DNA from: UBA2966 sp965242505
GTDB lineage: Bacteria; Pseudomonadota; Alphaproteobacteria; UBA2966
Direction: 5' to 3'
Assembly: GCA_965242505.1 (NCBI GenBank)
Contig: OZ251449.1
Location: forward strand, 3,348,001 to 3,412,000
DNA: 64,000 bases
Position numbers and translations under genes: made by a program. This document shows positions 19,401 to 25,776 of this stretch, piece after piece (within the stretch, counting starts at the first letter, position 1; every line of letters begins with the position of its first letter). Below the pieces are notes generated by a model. It did no database searches. It was given only the letters and a program-made list of their open reading frames with translations, and was not told the origin of the DNA.

Positions 19401-20544
19401 ACAGCGCCAGCGCCACCGTCGGCCGCTCGTCGTCGGTGATGGTCAGCGTCACGTCGGACGGCGCCGCCACGCCGTTGCCGCCCGTCGCCGCGGCGGAGAC
19501 CGTCACCGACTTCGCCGGCGAGCTGGCCGTGTTGTCGTTGGCCGTCACCGTCACCGCGCCGGTGCTGGCGGTGTCGCCGGCCGTTATGGTCAAGGTCGTG
19601 GCCGCGGAGAGGCCGAAGTCCGCCGCCACCGCGCCGGCGCCGGCCGCAGCGGCGACCGTGAGCGTCACCGCCTCGCTCGACGCGCGGGAGAGCGTCGCCG
19701 TCACCGTCGACACCCCGCCGTTCTCGGAAATCGACGCGGGCGACAGCGCCAGCGCCACCGTCGGCCGCACCGTCACCGACGTTGCGGTCGAAGACAGCCC
19801 GAGCTCGAAGCTACGGAAATTGTCTTTTCTGTCCGACGTGCTCTCGCTGACGCCGGGGAAGGTCGGGTTGCTCAAGGTGATCGTCTCGCCCAGGGCAGCG
19901 GACGCGCCGAACACGGCGCTGGTCCGTGAACCCGCGGCGATGGTGGCGGTGCCGGAGCCGCCGCCACTCGCCGTCCAGGGAACGGAGACGGTCAGCGGCG
20001 CCGCCTCGTCGATACGCGCCCGCGCTCCGCCGCCGTGCAGCTCGGCCTTGACCTCGAGCGTGAACGGCCCCCCTGATTTGAACAGCTGAACGAGGCGCAA
20101 GCGGGTCAGGTTGTCGAACATGCCCGTCGGCAGGGAGGTCAGCCTCGTGTCGTACAGGAACAACCGCTCCAGCGACGTCATCTCGTCGAACGGGCTGTCC
20201 GGCAAGGTCCTCAATTGGTAGCTTTCCGCGAGGGTGAGGGTGTCCGTGCCGCTCAAATCGTCGAAGTCGCCGCTCTTGATCGACGCGACCCCCACCACTC
20301 TCAGAGTCGAGAGACGCATGAGGTCCCTGACGGGAACGGAGCACACCCAAGGGTTGAGATTCATCGAGCGCCGTATCACGCTCGCGAGCTGCGCGTTCCG
20401 CGAGCAGATGTCCGCGTTCTGCGCCGCCGCCTTGGGCGGGGCGGCGACCGTCACGGCGGCGAACAGCGCCAATGCCACAAGAGGACCGCCCGTGATCGCC
20501 CGAACGTTCTCCCAAGCGGTGCGCCAGTCTCCCGACTTGGGCAC
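7498..20544 (-). CDS. Giant Calx-beta repeat protein with C-terminal outer-membrane beta-barrel
   Basis: The product has 4,348 residues. Order of parts: signal peptide (about 1-41, hydrophobic 20-35, AAA before Gln42); a Cys pair (C47, C68); leucine-rich repeats (about 79-153); close to 30 Calx-beta-like repeats of about 100-115 residues (about 240-3,650) with TVALALSSSSISETGG starts and DDE/DDD ends; an Ig-like He_PIG domain (about 3,780-3,870); a Gly-rich linker; and a barrel-like domain (about 3,985-4,348) ending in Trp. Calx-beta repeats bind calcium in known proteins. The barrel end suggests autotransporter-style outer-membrane anchoring with repeats exposed, for adhesion or host/particle contact (inference). 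The start is GTG at 20544, with GGAGG about 12 bases upstream. A tRNA gene lies downstream. Confidence 0.85.
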   Translation of the reverse strand: MPKSGDWRTAWENVRAITGGPLVALALFAAVTVAAPPKAAAQNADICSRNAQLASVIRRSMNLNPWVCSVPVRDLMRLSTLRVVGVASIKSGDFDDLSGTDTLTLAESYQLRTLPDSPFDEMTSLERLFLYDTRLTSLPTGMFDNLTRLRLVQLFKSGGPFTLEVKAELHGGGARARIDEAAPLTVSVPWTASGGGSGTATIAAGSRTSAVFGASAALGETITLSNPTFPGVSESTSDRKDNFRSFELGLSSTATSVTVRPTVALALSPASISENGGVSTVTATLSRASSEAVTLTVAAAAGAGAVAADFGLSAATTLTITAGDTASTGAVTVTANDNTASSPAKSVTVSAAATGGNGVAAPSDVTLTITDDERPTVALALSASSISENGGVATVTATLDKAASEGATVTVSASPGSGTDFTQTGTELTIAAGATASAGVVTITASDDDADAPDKEVTVSATVDGGDGASDPDDVTLTLTDDEAAPGVTLTLSSSSIAETGGETTVSAALSHPSSADTTVTVTAATGFYTVGSDAVIVIAAGDTVNAADTATVEAVDDDVHQGAGGRSTTVMATAANDQGAGNVSGAALTLTDDETLPTVTLALSSSSISETGGETTVTATLSGKSSEAVTVTVGAAAGTGAAAADFDLSAANTLTIAAGSTASAGTVTVTANGNDVDSPDKSVTVSGAVDGGNGVAAPSSVTLTLADDETLPTVALALSPSSISETGGVSSVTATLSGKSSEAVTVTVAAAAGTGAAAADFDLSAATTLTIAAGSTASAGDVTITANGNDVHSGNKSVTVSGVAAGGNNVLAPSNVTLTLTDDETLPTVTLALSASSISETGGVATVTAALSGKSSEAVTVTVGAAAGTGAAAADFDLSAANTLTIAAGSTASAGAVTVTANGNDVDSPDKSVTVSGTATGGNGVAAPSDLTLTLDDDETLPTVALALSSSSISETGGVATVTATLSGASSEAVTVTVAAAAGTGAVAADFDLSAAKTLTIAAGGTTSAGAVTVTANGNNVHSPDKSVTVSGTVTGGNNVLAPSNVTLTLADDDAAALSLLLSDPISGQSDTIKELATAPGSERMTTVTARLSVPASAAVTITVSATKGTNAAADDFTLSTANTLTIAANATASTGVVTITAVDDRIDSIVDDTVAGKKVVVAGAPSSALTLAAPADVELLIWEDDRAALVTAPAFPRCRRAPCPVWLSVDEGASETFTVKLNSEPTTNVVVAVKSSDSAEGQVSSGSGAAAASTRLTFTAANWETAQTVTLHGVVDDAVDGDGDYTLRLFPDSPDTPTDAYHVIGGASVRPQTVRTTDVDTAGLAVSESTLTVTEGGAEQTFTVKLTSKPAAAAAVTVTATSADGDEVRVARNVGDADARAFAASKELVFTADDWSDARTLRVAAVDDDRDDPASLSVAITLDAASGGDSHYDGLDDETVDVTKTDDDPTPTVTLALSSSAVSETGGAATVTATLSGKSDEAVTVTVGAAAGTGAVAADFTLSTAKTLTIAAGNTTSVGVVTVTANGNDVDSPNKSVTVSGAVAGGHGLLSNPSDVTLTLTDDETLPTVALALSSSSVSETGGVVTVTATLSGASSEAVTVTVGAAAGAGAVAADFGLSAAKTLTIAAGGTTSAGAVTVTANGNDVHSGNKSVTVSAAAVGGNGVAAPSNVTLTLADDEALPTVALALSSSSISETGGVSSVTATLSGKSSAAVTVTVGAAAGTGAVAADFDLSAAKTLTIAAGGTTSSGAVTVTANGDDVHSGDKSVTVSGVAAGGNNVAAPSNVTLTLTDDETLPTVTLALSSTSIPETGGVTTVTATLSGKSSAAVTVTVGAAAGTGAVAADFTLSAAKTLTIAAGVTTSAGVVTVTANGNTVDSPDKSVTVSGTVAGGNGVAAPSDLTLTLTDDDALPTATLLLSAAAIDESGASNAATVTARLDRGSSDPVTVTVSLSPVSSTGAVAGDYTLSSTATLTIAAGATASAGLVTVTAVDNDVDAPNREATVSGSADGGRGVADPAGKTLTIRDDDGAPGVTLSLSLTSIFENSQSSAVRATLSHPSSAATTVTVTPVAGAFTAPSGAGRRIVFTAGNTTSSHSVPITSVDNDVDEPDRMATVTATVANDQGAGSVTTATLTIRDNETTPTVTLSVNPASISESGAAATVSATLSGKSSQPTTVTVTAQANVFTAPAGAAGRIVIAAGQTANASDTVVVTAVDNDVDAADNAVTVAATAGNGHGVGAVAGASLTFTDDDTAGFAVSPATSTSSRLRTTEAGGTATFTVALESEPTGNVELDLASSDATEGAASPSSLTFTSTNWNTAQTVTLTGQDDPAADGNQDYQVTLTVDQANTADAVYDALSAVTVYAVNADDEFGLGVGTVTGQATEAGGQATFPVKLLTQPAQPVTVAVSSRDSGEGRVSPSTLTFGTANWSVNRTVTVTGLNDAIDDGTVTWNVRLDPASGDANYNALTNVDVSVTTTDDDGPPAVTLALSPSSIDESGTANTAAVRATLSHPSSAATTVTVTAVSGFYTVGSDATVVIAAGNTAAASDTAAIAAVDNDVDAPDRTETVTATVANDRAAADSTTMAVTGAALTIRDDDAAPNATLSLNPATVAENGGTSAVSAMLSRASSAATTVTVTAVSGFYTVGSDATIVIAAGDTTAASDTAAIAAVDNDVDEPNRTATVTAALGNGQGAGSVTGATLTLTDDEALPTATLVLSSASISEAGGVATVTARLSGRSSAAVTLTVASAAGTGAVSGDFSQTGTTLTIAAGQTASAGRVTVTANDNMAAEGSKQVTVSATAAGGNGVANPTAVTLTLTDDDTPQATLALSSSSIGENGGRTTVTATLDRTSAVAVTVTISASPGSGTDFTLSSANTLTFAANATTSSGVVTITAANDDTDAPDKQVTVSGTSSDSLNLTNDPPSVTLTIADDDAAPGVTLSLSDASIAENGGTSVVSAALSHPSSAATTVTVTAVSGFYTVGSDATVVIAAGDTTAASDTAAIAAVNNDVDEPDRTTTVTAAAANGQGAGSVTGVTLTLEDDDTAPTPIMSISPSSSPISENGGTATVSLTLSHPSSAATTLTVAASAGVYTVASGAGASIVIAAGETANASDTVVITAVDNDVDADTRTASLRATLVNDQGLSLTSLSVGIEFSDDDTAGIVTSPQTSATSRVRTSEDGSQAAVGVTLATQPTGNVALTVASTDTAQGTASPSSLTFTASNWNTAQTVTLTGVDDSPGAPDGSQNYTVTLTVDTANTADNVYDALSAAVIHARNLDDEAGVEVSPTSGLATTEGGGTATFTVRLLSEPEGVVTVPLASSDPGEGAASPSPLTFTASNWNMPQTVTVTGVDDAADDGDESYDIETGDPSSADAAAYDGLEAGDVDDVNVVNRDDDGPPTVTLAVSPTSISENEAAATVTARLSHPSSAATTVTVTEVSGSFTVPSGAAGAIVIAAGDTTAAGDTATITARNNDVDAADRTVTVTATVENDRARADSTTMTVTGAALTIVDDDDKGFAFDPPETETVMVTAPPAGVSADYTVAPTSEPTGDVTVEITIAPDDADLTISPALLTFTAANWKTPRTVTVTAAADDDDLADAATLTHAASGGGYDGVSRALSVAVAEAGDDRIAAGGEAGTTTYNVNGRLVTVTVERRAEDVEITLPQDLDRAVAVTVAPLPADRVAEAAGPGFSLGRDAASRVAVDVTVAPAPPGGVRLCLPVTVGLREAAGDRDLVLLRRGAPVPRSREVEADGLVVQVCADGVAMFSPFAVGYADTRPAFPGFPKAFVWTVDEPIEPVTLPPAEGGDGELIYALLPEELPHGIARDGPGDRRLSGTPTEVLEQRTYTWTATDMDGPSQQATVTFTIEVRPALEKARARLAAVNESILPELSRAQWGSVADAVAGRLESPGSGGGLADAAAAALKAQEGSQADDEGLSWRDLVTGRTFAVGLGAGGGRGGGEGAGGGPGSGGGGSGGAVMWGSGDRRSLALDDEGLDWSGDLFSAHVGIDAPLGARLRGGVGASWFESEIEYTDRSGEAAITGVHESRMTSVHPYLGWTGPDGARLWGMLGYGEGEIEITDAEVVDRFGVQRGASAFMGAAAGGSVPVLSAGGLTLALKGSGEATRYTVDDNGSALAAVSVDTQRLRLAAEGSRAYALPGGGALTPSVEFGVRWDGGDGATGAGVELGGGLEWTLPSRGLAVEARGRTLAAHAGAMEEWGASGAARLSPGPGGRGLSFEVSPSWGVAGSGLSRLWNEGAAGRGSSSPDGDAGAARLEAELGYGIGFWDGAGVATPHAGFGYEENGDRRYRLGTRFGLGPRFAVGLEAERKEGATHPEHGVEIDLRVAW
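14810..16195 (-). repeat. Four near-identical 345-bp tandem repeats inside the giant gene
   Basis: Four consecutive units of 114-115 codons, each starting near LPTVALALSSSS and ending TLTLTDDE, are much closer to one another in DNA than to most other Calx-beta units. Long blocks such as GTCACCGACTTGTCCGGCGA recur unchanged. In-frame length (115 codons) means unequal crossing-over would add or remove whole domains without breaking the gene. Confidence 0.75.
17390..18775 (-). repeat. Second block of four near-identical 345-bp tandem repeats
   Basis: These are four more units of about 115 codons with the same spacing and sequence as the block at 14,810-16,195. The two blocks are separated by three divergent Calx-beta-like domains (16,195-17,390), including one with a CRRAPC cysteine pair. 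The duplicated-block layout suggests the array grew by duplication of a multi-domain segment. Confidence 0.75.
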
Positions 20545-20568
20545 GTCGAACGATACCTCCCGAGTTCC

Positions 20569-20585
20569 TTGACATCATACGTCAA
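20569..20585. promoter_or_regulatory. Inverted repeat TTGAC-N7-GTCAA in a divergent intergenic region
   Basis: The sequence TTGACATCATACGTCAA is a perfect 5-bp inverted repeat with a 7-bp spacer. It lies 25 bp upstream of the giant gene's GTG start and 136 bp upstream of the divergent Gfo/Idh/MocA gene. It could be an operator. TTGACA also resembles a -35 element on the plus strand, but no convincing -10 is seen at the right distance. The rest of the 176-bp gap shows nothing else recognisable. Confidence 0.25.
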
Positions 20586-20720
20586 TGGCTGCGTCGCTCC
20601 TACTCCCGCGGGGACGCGCCTCCGTCCCCCGTGGCGGACTCGATCCTTGTCGGTGGCGGTCGCCCTTTTCTATGGTGCGCTGGCGGACGACAGCGCGCCG
20701 CGCCTGCGACGAGAACCACC

Positions 20721-21728
20721 ATGATCGACGGCGCCAACCTTCGAGTGGCCTTCGCCGGGGCGGGCCTGATGAGCCAGTTCCATCTCAATGGCTGGTCGGC
20801 GGTGGAGGGGGCGGACGTCGTCGCCATCTGCGACCCGGTCGCCGGGAAGGCCGAGCGCCGCGCGAAGGAATTCGGCATCCCGGCCGTGTATGCGGATTTC
20901 GCCCGAATGCTGGAAGATGCGCGGCCTGCGGCCGTGGACATCGCGACGCCGGTCGATACCCACGCCGACCTGGTCCGCCTCGCGGCCGATTACGGGGTTC
21001 ACGCCTGCTCCCAGAAACCCGTGACGCCGACCGTAGCGGAGGCCGAATCCCTGATCGCGGACGTCGGCGACCGTATCCGCTTCATGGTCCACGAGAACTA
21101 TCGTTGGCGGCCTCACTATCTTCAGATGGGAGAGTGGCTGCGCGAGGGCCGTATCGGACGGGTCACCCATGCGCGGATGACCGTCCGCAGCCCCGGACTC
21201 GCGCCATCCACCGACGGGTCGACGCCGCCGGATCTGATCCGCCAACCCTATCTGGCGACGTTCGAGCGCCTCATCGTGTTCGAGCTGTTGATCCATCAAC
21301 TCGACGTCCTGCGCTCCCTGCTTGGCGAGTTCGAGGTGGTGTCCGTGACGATGGACCGGGTCAACAAGGACCTCGTCGGCGAGGACGTGGCGATCATCGT
21401 CATGCGGGGAGAGGGCGGCGTGACGGCCGTGGTCGACGGCAGCATGTCTGCGCCTGGGTACCCCGCAAGGCCGAGCGACAGACTGGAACTGATCGGCGCC
21501 AAGGGCGCCATGGTCTTCGACCGCGACAGACTGTTTCTCGTCGGCGACGACGCGCCGCCGGTGAAGCACGACCTCGCGGCGAACTTCCAGACCTGCTTCA
21601 CCAACGCGGTGCGGAACTTCGCGGACGGAGTGCGCACGGGCGAGCCGTTCTGGACCGACCGGCTGGACAACCTCGAGTCGTTGCGGTTGATGGAACGCTG
21701 CTACGAGGTCGCCGGCATCGCTCCGTGA
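20721..21728 (+). CDS. Gfo/Idh/MocA family oxidoreductase
   Basis: The protein is 335 residues. An N-terminal Rossmann domain with GAGLMSQFHL and an acidic strand end (ICDPV) is followed by the C-terminal alpha/beta sheet domain of the family. The usual EKP motif appears as QKPVTP. Members oxidise sugar or inositol-type alcohols or reduce imines with NAD(P); the substrate is unknown. ATG at 20721 is chosen because an earlier in-frame ATG at 20631 would add a stretch without family similarity. It is divergent from the giant gene, and its last 28 bp overlap the convergent carboxylase gene. Confidence 0.8.
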   Translation: MIDGANLRVAFAGAGLMSQFHLNGWSAVEGADVVAICDPVAGKAERRAKEFGIPAVYADFARMLEDARPAAVDIATPVDTHADLVRLAADYGVHACSQKPVTPTVAEAESLIADVGDRIRFMVHENYRWRPHYLQMGEWLREGRIGRVTHARMTVRSPGLAPSTDGSTPPDLIRQPYLATFERLIVFELLIHQLDVLRSLLGEFEVVSVTMDRVNKDLVGEDVAIIVMRGEGGVTAVVDGSMSAPGYPARPSDRLELIGAKGAMVFDRDRLFLVGDDAPPVKHDLAANFQTCFTNAVRNFADGVRTGEPFWTDRLDNLESLRLMERCYEVAGIAP

Positions 21729-23260
21729 CCGAAGTCGGCCCTGAGACGCGCTTGCGCCGCGTCCAGAAACCGGCACAGCAGCGGACGCGTGGCGCGCGGG
21801 TCGATGACGTCCTCGACGGCGAAGGCCTGAGCCGTGAGGAACGGCGAGGCCAGCTCGCGGAACTCCGCCTCGAGCTCGGCCTCCCGCTTCCTGGGGTCGG
21901 CCGCGGCCGCGATCTCCCGTCGGAAGGCCACCGCGACGCCCCCTTCGATGGGCAGCGAGCCCCATTCGGCGGACGGCCAGGCGACCTGGAAGTCCACGCC
22001 GTTCTTGTCGAACGGCACGGTGCCCGCGATGCCGTAGCATTTGCGCACGATCACCGTGAGCACCGGCACCCGCGCCTTCAATAACGCGGCCATGCTCTCC
22101 ACGCCGTCCCGGATCATCCCTTCCTCTTCCGCCTTGCGGCCCACCAGAAAACCCGGTGTGTCGACGAAGAAGACGATGGGGATATGGAAGGTGTCGCAGA
22201 GCCTGATGAACCTGGTCTGCTTGCGGGCGGACCTGGGATCGACGGCGCCTCCGTAGTAGGCGGGGTTGTGGGCGATGACGCCTGCGGGCCGGCCCGAGAA
22301 GCGCGCGAGGAACGTGAACACGGCGCGGCCGAAGGTCGGCTGGATCTCGAAGCCCGAGCCCCGGTCGATGATCAGCTCGACGAGCCGCCGCATGTCGTAG
22401 GGCCGCCGCCTCTCCCGCGGCACGATCGACAGGAGCTCGTCCTCCGCCCGGTCCGGAGGATCGTCGGCGGCGACCGCCGGCGGAAGTTCGGACACGTTCC
22501 GCGGCATGTAACCGAGGAAGCGGCGGATCTGCGCGAAACTCTCGTCCTCGGTGTCGACGGCGTTGTCGACCGTGCCCGCGATGTCGACCGCCACCCTGTG
22601 CCCGCCGAGCCCTTCCTTGTCGATGTCCTCGCCGAGGCCGCGTTCGGTGATCGCCGGCCCGGCCACGAAGACATGGCTGGAGCCCTTGACCATGACCGAA
22701 AAGTGGGTGAGCACGGCGCGCGCGGCGGGGCCGCCGGCGGCCGAGCCCAGAACGGCGCCGATCACCGGCGCCGTGTCCAGGAGCGCGACGTTGCGCTCGA
22801 AGCCGTGCGCTCCCGGAAGCACCGTGTACCCCCGCCGCTTGGCCGACGTAACCGATCCGCCGGCCCCGTCCAGCAGGTTGATCAGGGGGAGGCGGTATTC
22901 GTAGGCAAGGTCTTCGACGAAGCCGCTCTGCCCGCCCTTGGACCGGGCGCCGCTCCAGCTCGCGCCGCCCCGGATCGTGAAGTCCTCGCCGCCGACGCAG
23001 ACCTCGCGGCCGTCGATCCGCGCCAGTCCCATGACGTAAGGCGCCGGCACGACCTTCTTGAGCTCCCCGTCCTCGTAGACGGGGTTCCCGGCGAGCTTAC
23101 CTACTTCGTGGAACGATCCGGGGTCGGTCAGGCGGGCGATGCGCTCGCGCACCGTCCGCCGCCCCTGGGCATGCAGGCGCTCGACGTTCTCGCGGCCGCC
23201 GAGCTCCTCCGCCCACGCGCGGCGCCGGTTGAGTTCCGCGACCTCGCGCTCCCAGCTCAT
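21701..23260 (-). CDS. Acyl-CoA carboxylase carboxyltransferase (beta) subunit
   Basis: The 519-residue protein has two crotonase-like halves typical of propionyl-CoA/acyl-CoA carboxylase beta chains. LLDGAGGSVT lies in the N-half and the VFFVDTPGFLVGRKAEEEG oxyanion region in the C-half. These subunits move carboxyl from carboxybiotin to an acyl-CoA (propionyl-, methylcrotonyl- or acetyl-CoA). No biotin carboxylase/biotin carrier gene is in the window, so the partner is elsewhere. ATG at 23260 (MSWEREVAELN) is chosen; an upstream ATG at 23371 would overlap the divergent GST start. The exact substrate is not decidable here. Confidence 0.85.
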   Translation of the reverse strand: MSWEREVAELNRRRAWAEELGGRENVERLHAQGRRTVRERIARLTDPGSFHEVGKLAGNPVYEDGELKKVVPAPYVMGLARIDGREVCVGGEDFTIRGGASWSGARSKGGQSGFVEDLAYEYRLPLINLLDGAGGSVTSAKRRGYTVLPGAHGFERNVALLDTAPVIGAVLGSAAGGPAARAVLTHFSVMVKGSSHVFVAGPAITERGLGEDIDKEGLGGHRVAVDIAGTVDNAVDTEDESFAQIRRFLGYMPRNVSELPPAVAADDPPDRAEDELLSIVPRERRRPYDMRRLVELIIDRGSGFEIQPTFGRAVFTFLARFSGRPAGVIAHNPAYYGGAVDPRSARKQTRFIRLCDTFHIPIVFFVDTPGFLVGRKAEEEGMIRDGVESMAALLKARVPVLTVIVRKCYGIAGTVPFDKNGVDFQVAWPSAEWGSLPIEGGVAVAFRREIAAAADPRKREAELEAEFRELASPFLTAQAFAVEDVIDPRATRPLLCRFLDAAQARLRADFGHGAMPATS

Positions 23261-23364
23261 CGGGATCACGATGTCGCGGGCGCCCGAACCTGTCAAATCG
23301 TCCCGCCGGCTGGTAACGTCGGGATCCGCGCATTGCCTGAACGCGCCGGCAAGGGGGAACCGGA

Positions 23365-24057
23365 ATGACACTGAAGCTGCGCTACAATCCCATGTCCCCG
23401 TACATCCGCAAGGTCGTCGTGATGATCGCCGAGACCGGCCTGGAGGACCGCGTCGAGCGCGTGCTCACCCATCCGTGGACCGAGAACACCGACATCGCCG
23501 AGGTCAACCCGCTGGGCAAGGTGCCGGCGCTCGAGCTCGAGGACGGGACGAGCCTCTACGACAGCTTCGTCATCTGCGATTATCTCGACAGCCTGCACGA
23601 CGGACCGAAGATGATTCCGACGTCGGGAATGGAGCGCTGGATCGTGCTGCGGCGGCATGCGCTCGGCCTTGGCGTCACGGATGCGACGGCGCTCCACCTG
23701 TTCGAGCGCCGCCGCCGCGCCGCCCAGCAATCCCCCGGCTGGATCGGGCGCCAGTGGCGGGCGGTCGAGCGCGGGCTCGACCAGGCGGAACGCGAAATGG
23801 ACGGCTTCTCCGACCGGCTCGATCTCGGGCAGATCTCCGTCGCCTGCGCCATCGGCATCGTCGAATTTCGGTATGCCGCCTGCGGCTGGCGCGAAACCCG
23901 GCCGAATCTGTCCGTCTGGTGGGACCGGTTGATGGAGCGGCCCTCGTTCGCCGACACCATGCCTTACGAATGGGCGCCCGAGGATCACGGCGGCCTCAAC
24001 CTCTGGATCGACGAAGTCGCCCGAGACTCCGCCGAGACCGCCCCGGAGGCCACGTGA
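23365..24057 (+). CDS. Glutathione S-transferase family protein
   Basis: The 230-residue protein has a thioredoxin-like N-terminal domain starting LKLRYNPMSPYIRKVVV, the cis-Pro motif KVPALELEDG, and the DSFVICDYLD glutathione gamma-glutamyl site. An all-helical C-domain follows. The Ser in NPMSPY sits where GSTs carry the catalytic Ser/Cys. The function could be conjugation or thiol-dependent isomerisation. AAGGGGGAA precedes the start. Its stop TGA overlaps the next gene's ATG by one base (TGATG), so the pair is translationally coupled. Confidence 0.82.
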   Translation: MTLKLRYNPMSPYIRKVVVMIAETGLEDRVERVLTHPWTENTDIAEVNPLGKVPALELEDGTSLYDSFVICDYLDSLHDGPKMIPTSGMERWIVLRRHALGLGVTDATALHLFERRRRAAQQSPGWIGRQWRAVERGLDQAEREMDGFSDRLDLGQISVACAIGIVEFRYAACGWRETRPNLSVWWDRLMERPSFADTMPYEWAPEDHGGLNLWIDEVARDSAETAPEAT

Positions 24058-25046
24058 TGCTGAATACCGCCATCGTCGGCCTCGGGCGCTGGGGTCGGCG
24101 TCTGGTCGATTCGGCGCAGGACGCCGGACGCCCCAAGGGGGATCTGATCCGGTTCACTCGCGCCGTGACCCGCACGCCCGCCAGGGCGAGCGACTTCGCC
24201 GAACGTCACGGCATGGCGATCGATGACGACTACGCGGCGGCGCTGGCGGACCCGGCGGTCGCCGCCGTGGCGATCGCCACGCCGCATACGCGGCACGCGG
24301 AGCAGATCGAACGGGCCGCGGCGGCGGGGAAGCACGTCTTCGTGGAGAAGCCGTTCACACTCACGGCCGAGAGCGCGCGGCGGGCCGTCGCCGCCTGCGA
24401 GACCGCGGGCGTGGTTCTGGCGCTCGGTCACGACCGGCGTTTCCTCCCGGCCATGTCGGCGCTGAAGGAAATGATCGAGTCCGGCGAGCTCGGCCAGGCG
24501 CTACACTTCGAAGGCCAGTTCTCGTCGCCTTACGGCCTCGATCTGACGCCGGAAATCTGGCGCTCCGAGAGCGCGGAAAGCCCGGCCGGCGGCATGACGT
24601 CGCTCGGCATTCACTGCATCGACGCCTTCATCCACCTCGCCGGTCCCATCGCCCGGGTCCAGGCCTACAGCCTCCGGCAGGCGCTGGCGGTGGAATCGCA
24701 CGACACGACCGCCGTGCTGCTGCGCTTCGCCGCCGGGGCCACGGGCCTGCTCGGCACGTTGACGGCGACCGCGCCCCTGTTTCGCCTCCAGGCGTTCGGC
24801 GCCGAGAGCTGGGCGCGCATCGACGAAGACGGATCGATGACCGTGCGCGCGATCGACGGACGGCCGCGGACGCGCGAGTTTGAAGAGCGCGACACCTGCC
24901 GGTCGGAGCTCGAGGCGTTCGCCGCCGCGGTCGCCGGCGGCGATCCCTACCCGCTGCCGACCGATCAGGCGATCCACGGCGTCGCCGTCCTTGAAGCGAT
25001 CGTCGAGTCGGCGGCTCGTGACGGCGCCGCCGTCGATCTCGCGTAG
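24057..25046 (+). CDS. Gfo/Idh/MocA family oxidoreductase
   Basis: This 329-residue protein has the N-terminal NAD(P)-binding motif GLGRWGRRL, the conserved VEKPFTLT motif and the C-terminal dimerisation sheet. It is distinct from the member at 20721. It is coupled to the upstream GST gene by a TGATG overlap, which suggests both act on the same compound, for example a GST-assisted isomerisation or dehalogenation followed by oxidation (inference). The substrate is unknown. A cupin gene follows at 96 bp. Confidence 0.82.
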   Translation: MLNTAIVGLGRWGRRLVDSAQDAGRPKGDLIRFTRAVTRTPARASDFAERHGMAIDDDYAAALADPAVAAVAIATPHTRHAEQIERAAAAGKHVFVEKPFTLTAESARRAVAACETAGVVLALGHDRRFLPAMSALKEMIESGELGQALHFEGQFSSPYGLDLTPEIWRSESAESPAGGMTSLGIHCIDAFIHLAGPIARVQAYSLRQALAVESHDTTAVLLRFAAGATGLLGTLTATAPLFRLQAFGAESWARIDEDGSMTVRAIDGRPRTREFEERDTCRSELEAFAAAVAGGDPYPLPTDQAIHGVAVLEAIVESAARDGAAVDLA

Positions 25047-25141
25047 CCCGGCCGAGGTCCGATGGCCGCTTGCGCCCGGCGCGGATGCGTGGGAGGATCG
25101 TTTCGTCCGTCCGGCCCTTCTCTTCAAAGGAAAACGACCCG

Positions 25142-25654
25142 ATGAGTCAGCAGGAATTTCTCCCCTACGCCGAGAACATGGAGGACTACGGCGTCAAGCT
25201 CCGCGCCGCGCAGGACGACAGCGGGGCGCCCCAGTTCTTCAAGCTGACGGCGCGCCTGCCGGAGAAGGGCAATACCGACACCATCCTGGCCGCGACCGGG
25301 CGTTCGTGGGTCGTCATCAAGACCTATGCCGAGGGCGGCGAGAACGCGATCCACGCGCATCCCAACGACGAGCATACCTTCGTCATCCTTCAGGGGCGGG
25401 CGGATTTCATCGGGCCCAGGGACGAGCGGCGGTCGTGCGGGCCATACGAAGGCGTCATCATGCCGGCCGGCGTCTACTATCGCTTCGAGTCGGTCGGCAA
25501 GGAGCCGCTGGTGATGATACGCATGGGGTTCGTCATCGACCCGGAACAGGACCCTCTCGGGCGGGTCAAGGCCGACGGCGCGGACTTCGACGCCTATACC
25601 ACCGAAAACAAGTCGGACACGCTGGTGCTGTCCGAAACGGCCGTCTTCCCGTAG
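25142..25654 (+). CDS. Cupin-domain protein
   Basis: The protein is 170 residues. A single cupin barrel is indicated by the metal-site motif HAHPNDEHTFVILQGRADF and a second motif around PAGVYYRFESVG. Such small cupins are isomerases, dioxygenases or sensor/storage proteins; no specific role can be assigned. AAAGGA lies about 10 bp upstream of ATG 25142, while an earlier in-frame ATG at 25070 lacks cupin-like sequence. The position after GST and Gfo/Idh/MocA genes suggests a small catabolic operon. Confidence 0.75.
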   Translation: MSQQEFLPYAENMEDYGVKLRAAQDDSGAPQFFKLTARLPEKGNTDTILAATGRSWVVIKTYAEGGENAIHAHPNDEHTFVILQGRADFIGPRDERRSCGPYEGVIMPAGVYYRFESVGKEPLVMIRMGFVIDPEQDPLGRVKADGADFDAYTTENKSDTLVLSETAVFP

Positions 25655-25776
25655 CTCGGGACCGGTCCCTTCGCGCGATTCCCGCCATCGCCGCCTGAAC
25701 GGCCCGAAGTCCGCGCCGTCCGGACGGCTCTGCCATCGTCGGCGGTCCGCGTTCGCATCCGGCCCGGGGAAATCCC

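Noticed and set aside
7387..19929. Very long plus-strand open frames (2,810 and 1,343 codons) opposite the giant gene
   Set aside because: They are Arg/His/Gly-rich mirror translations of the repetitive GC-rich antisense strand, without domains, signal peptides or ribosome-binding sites.
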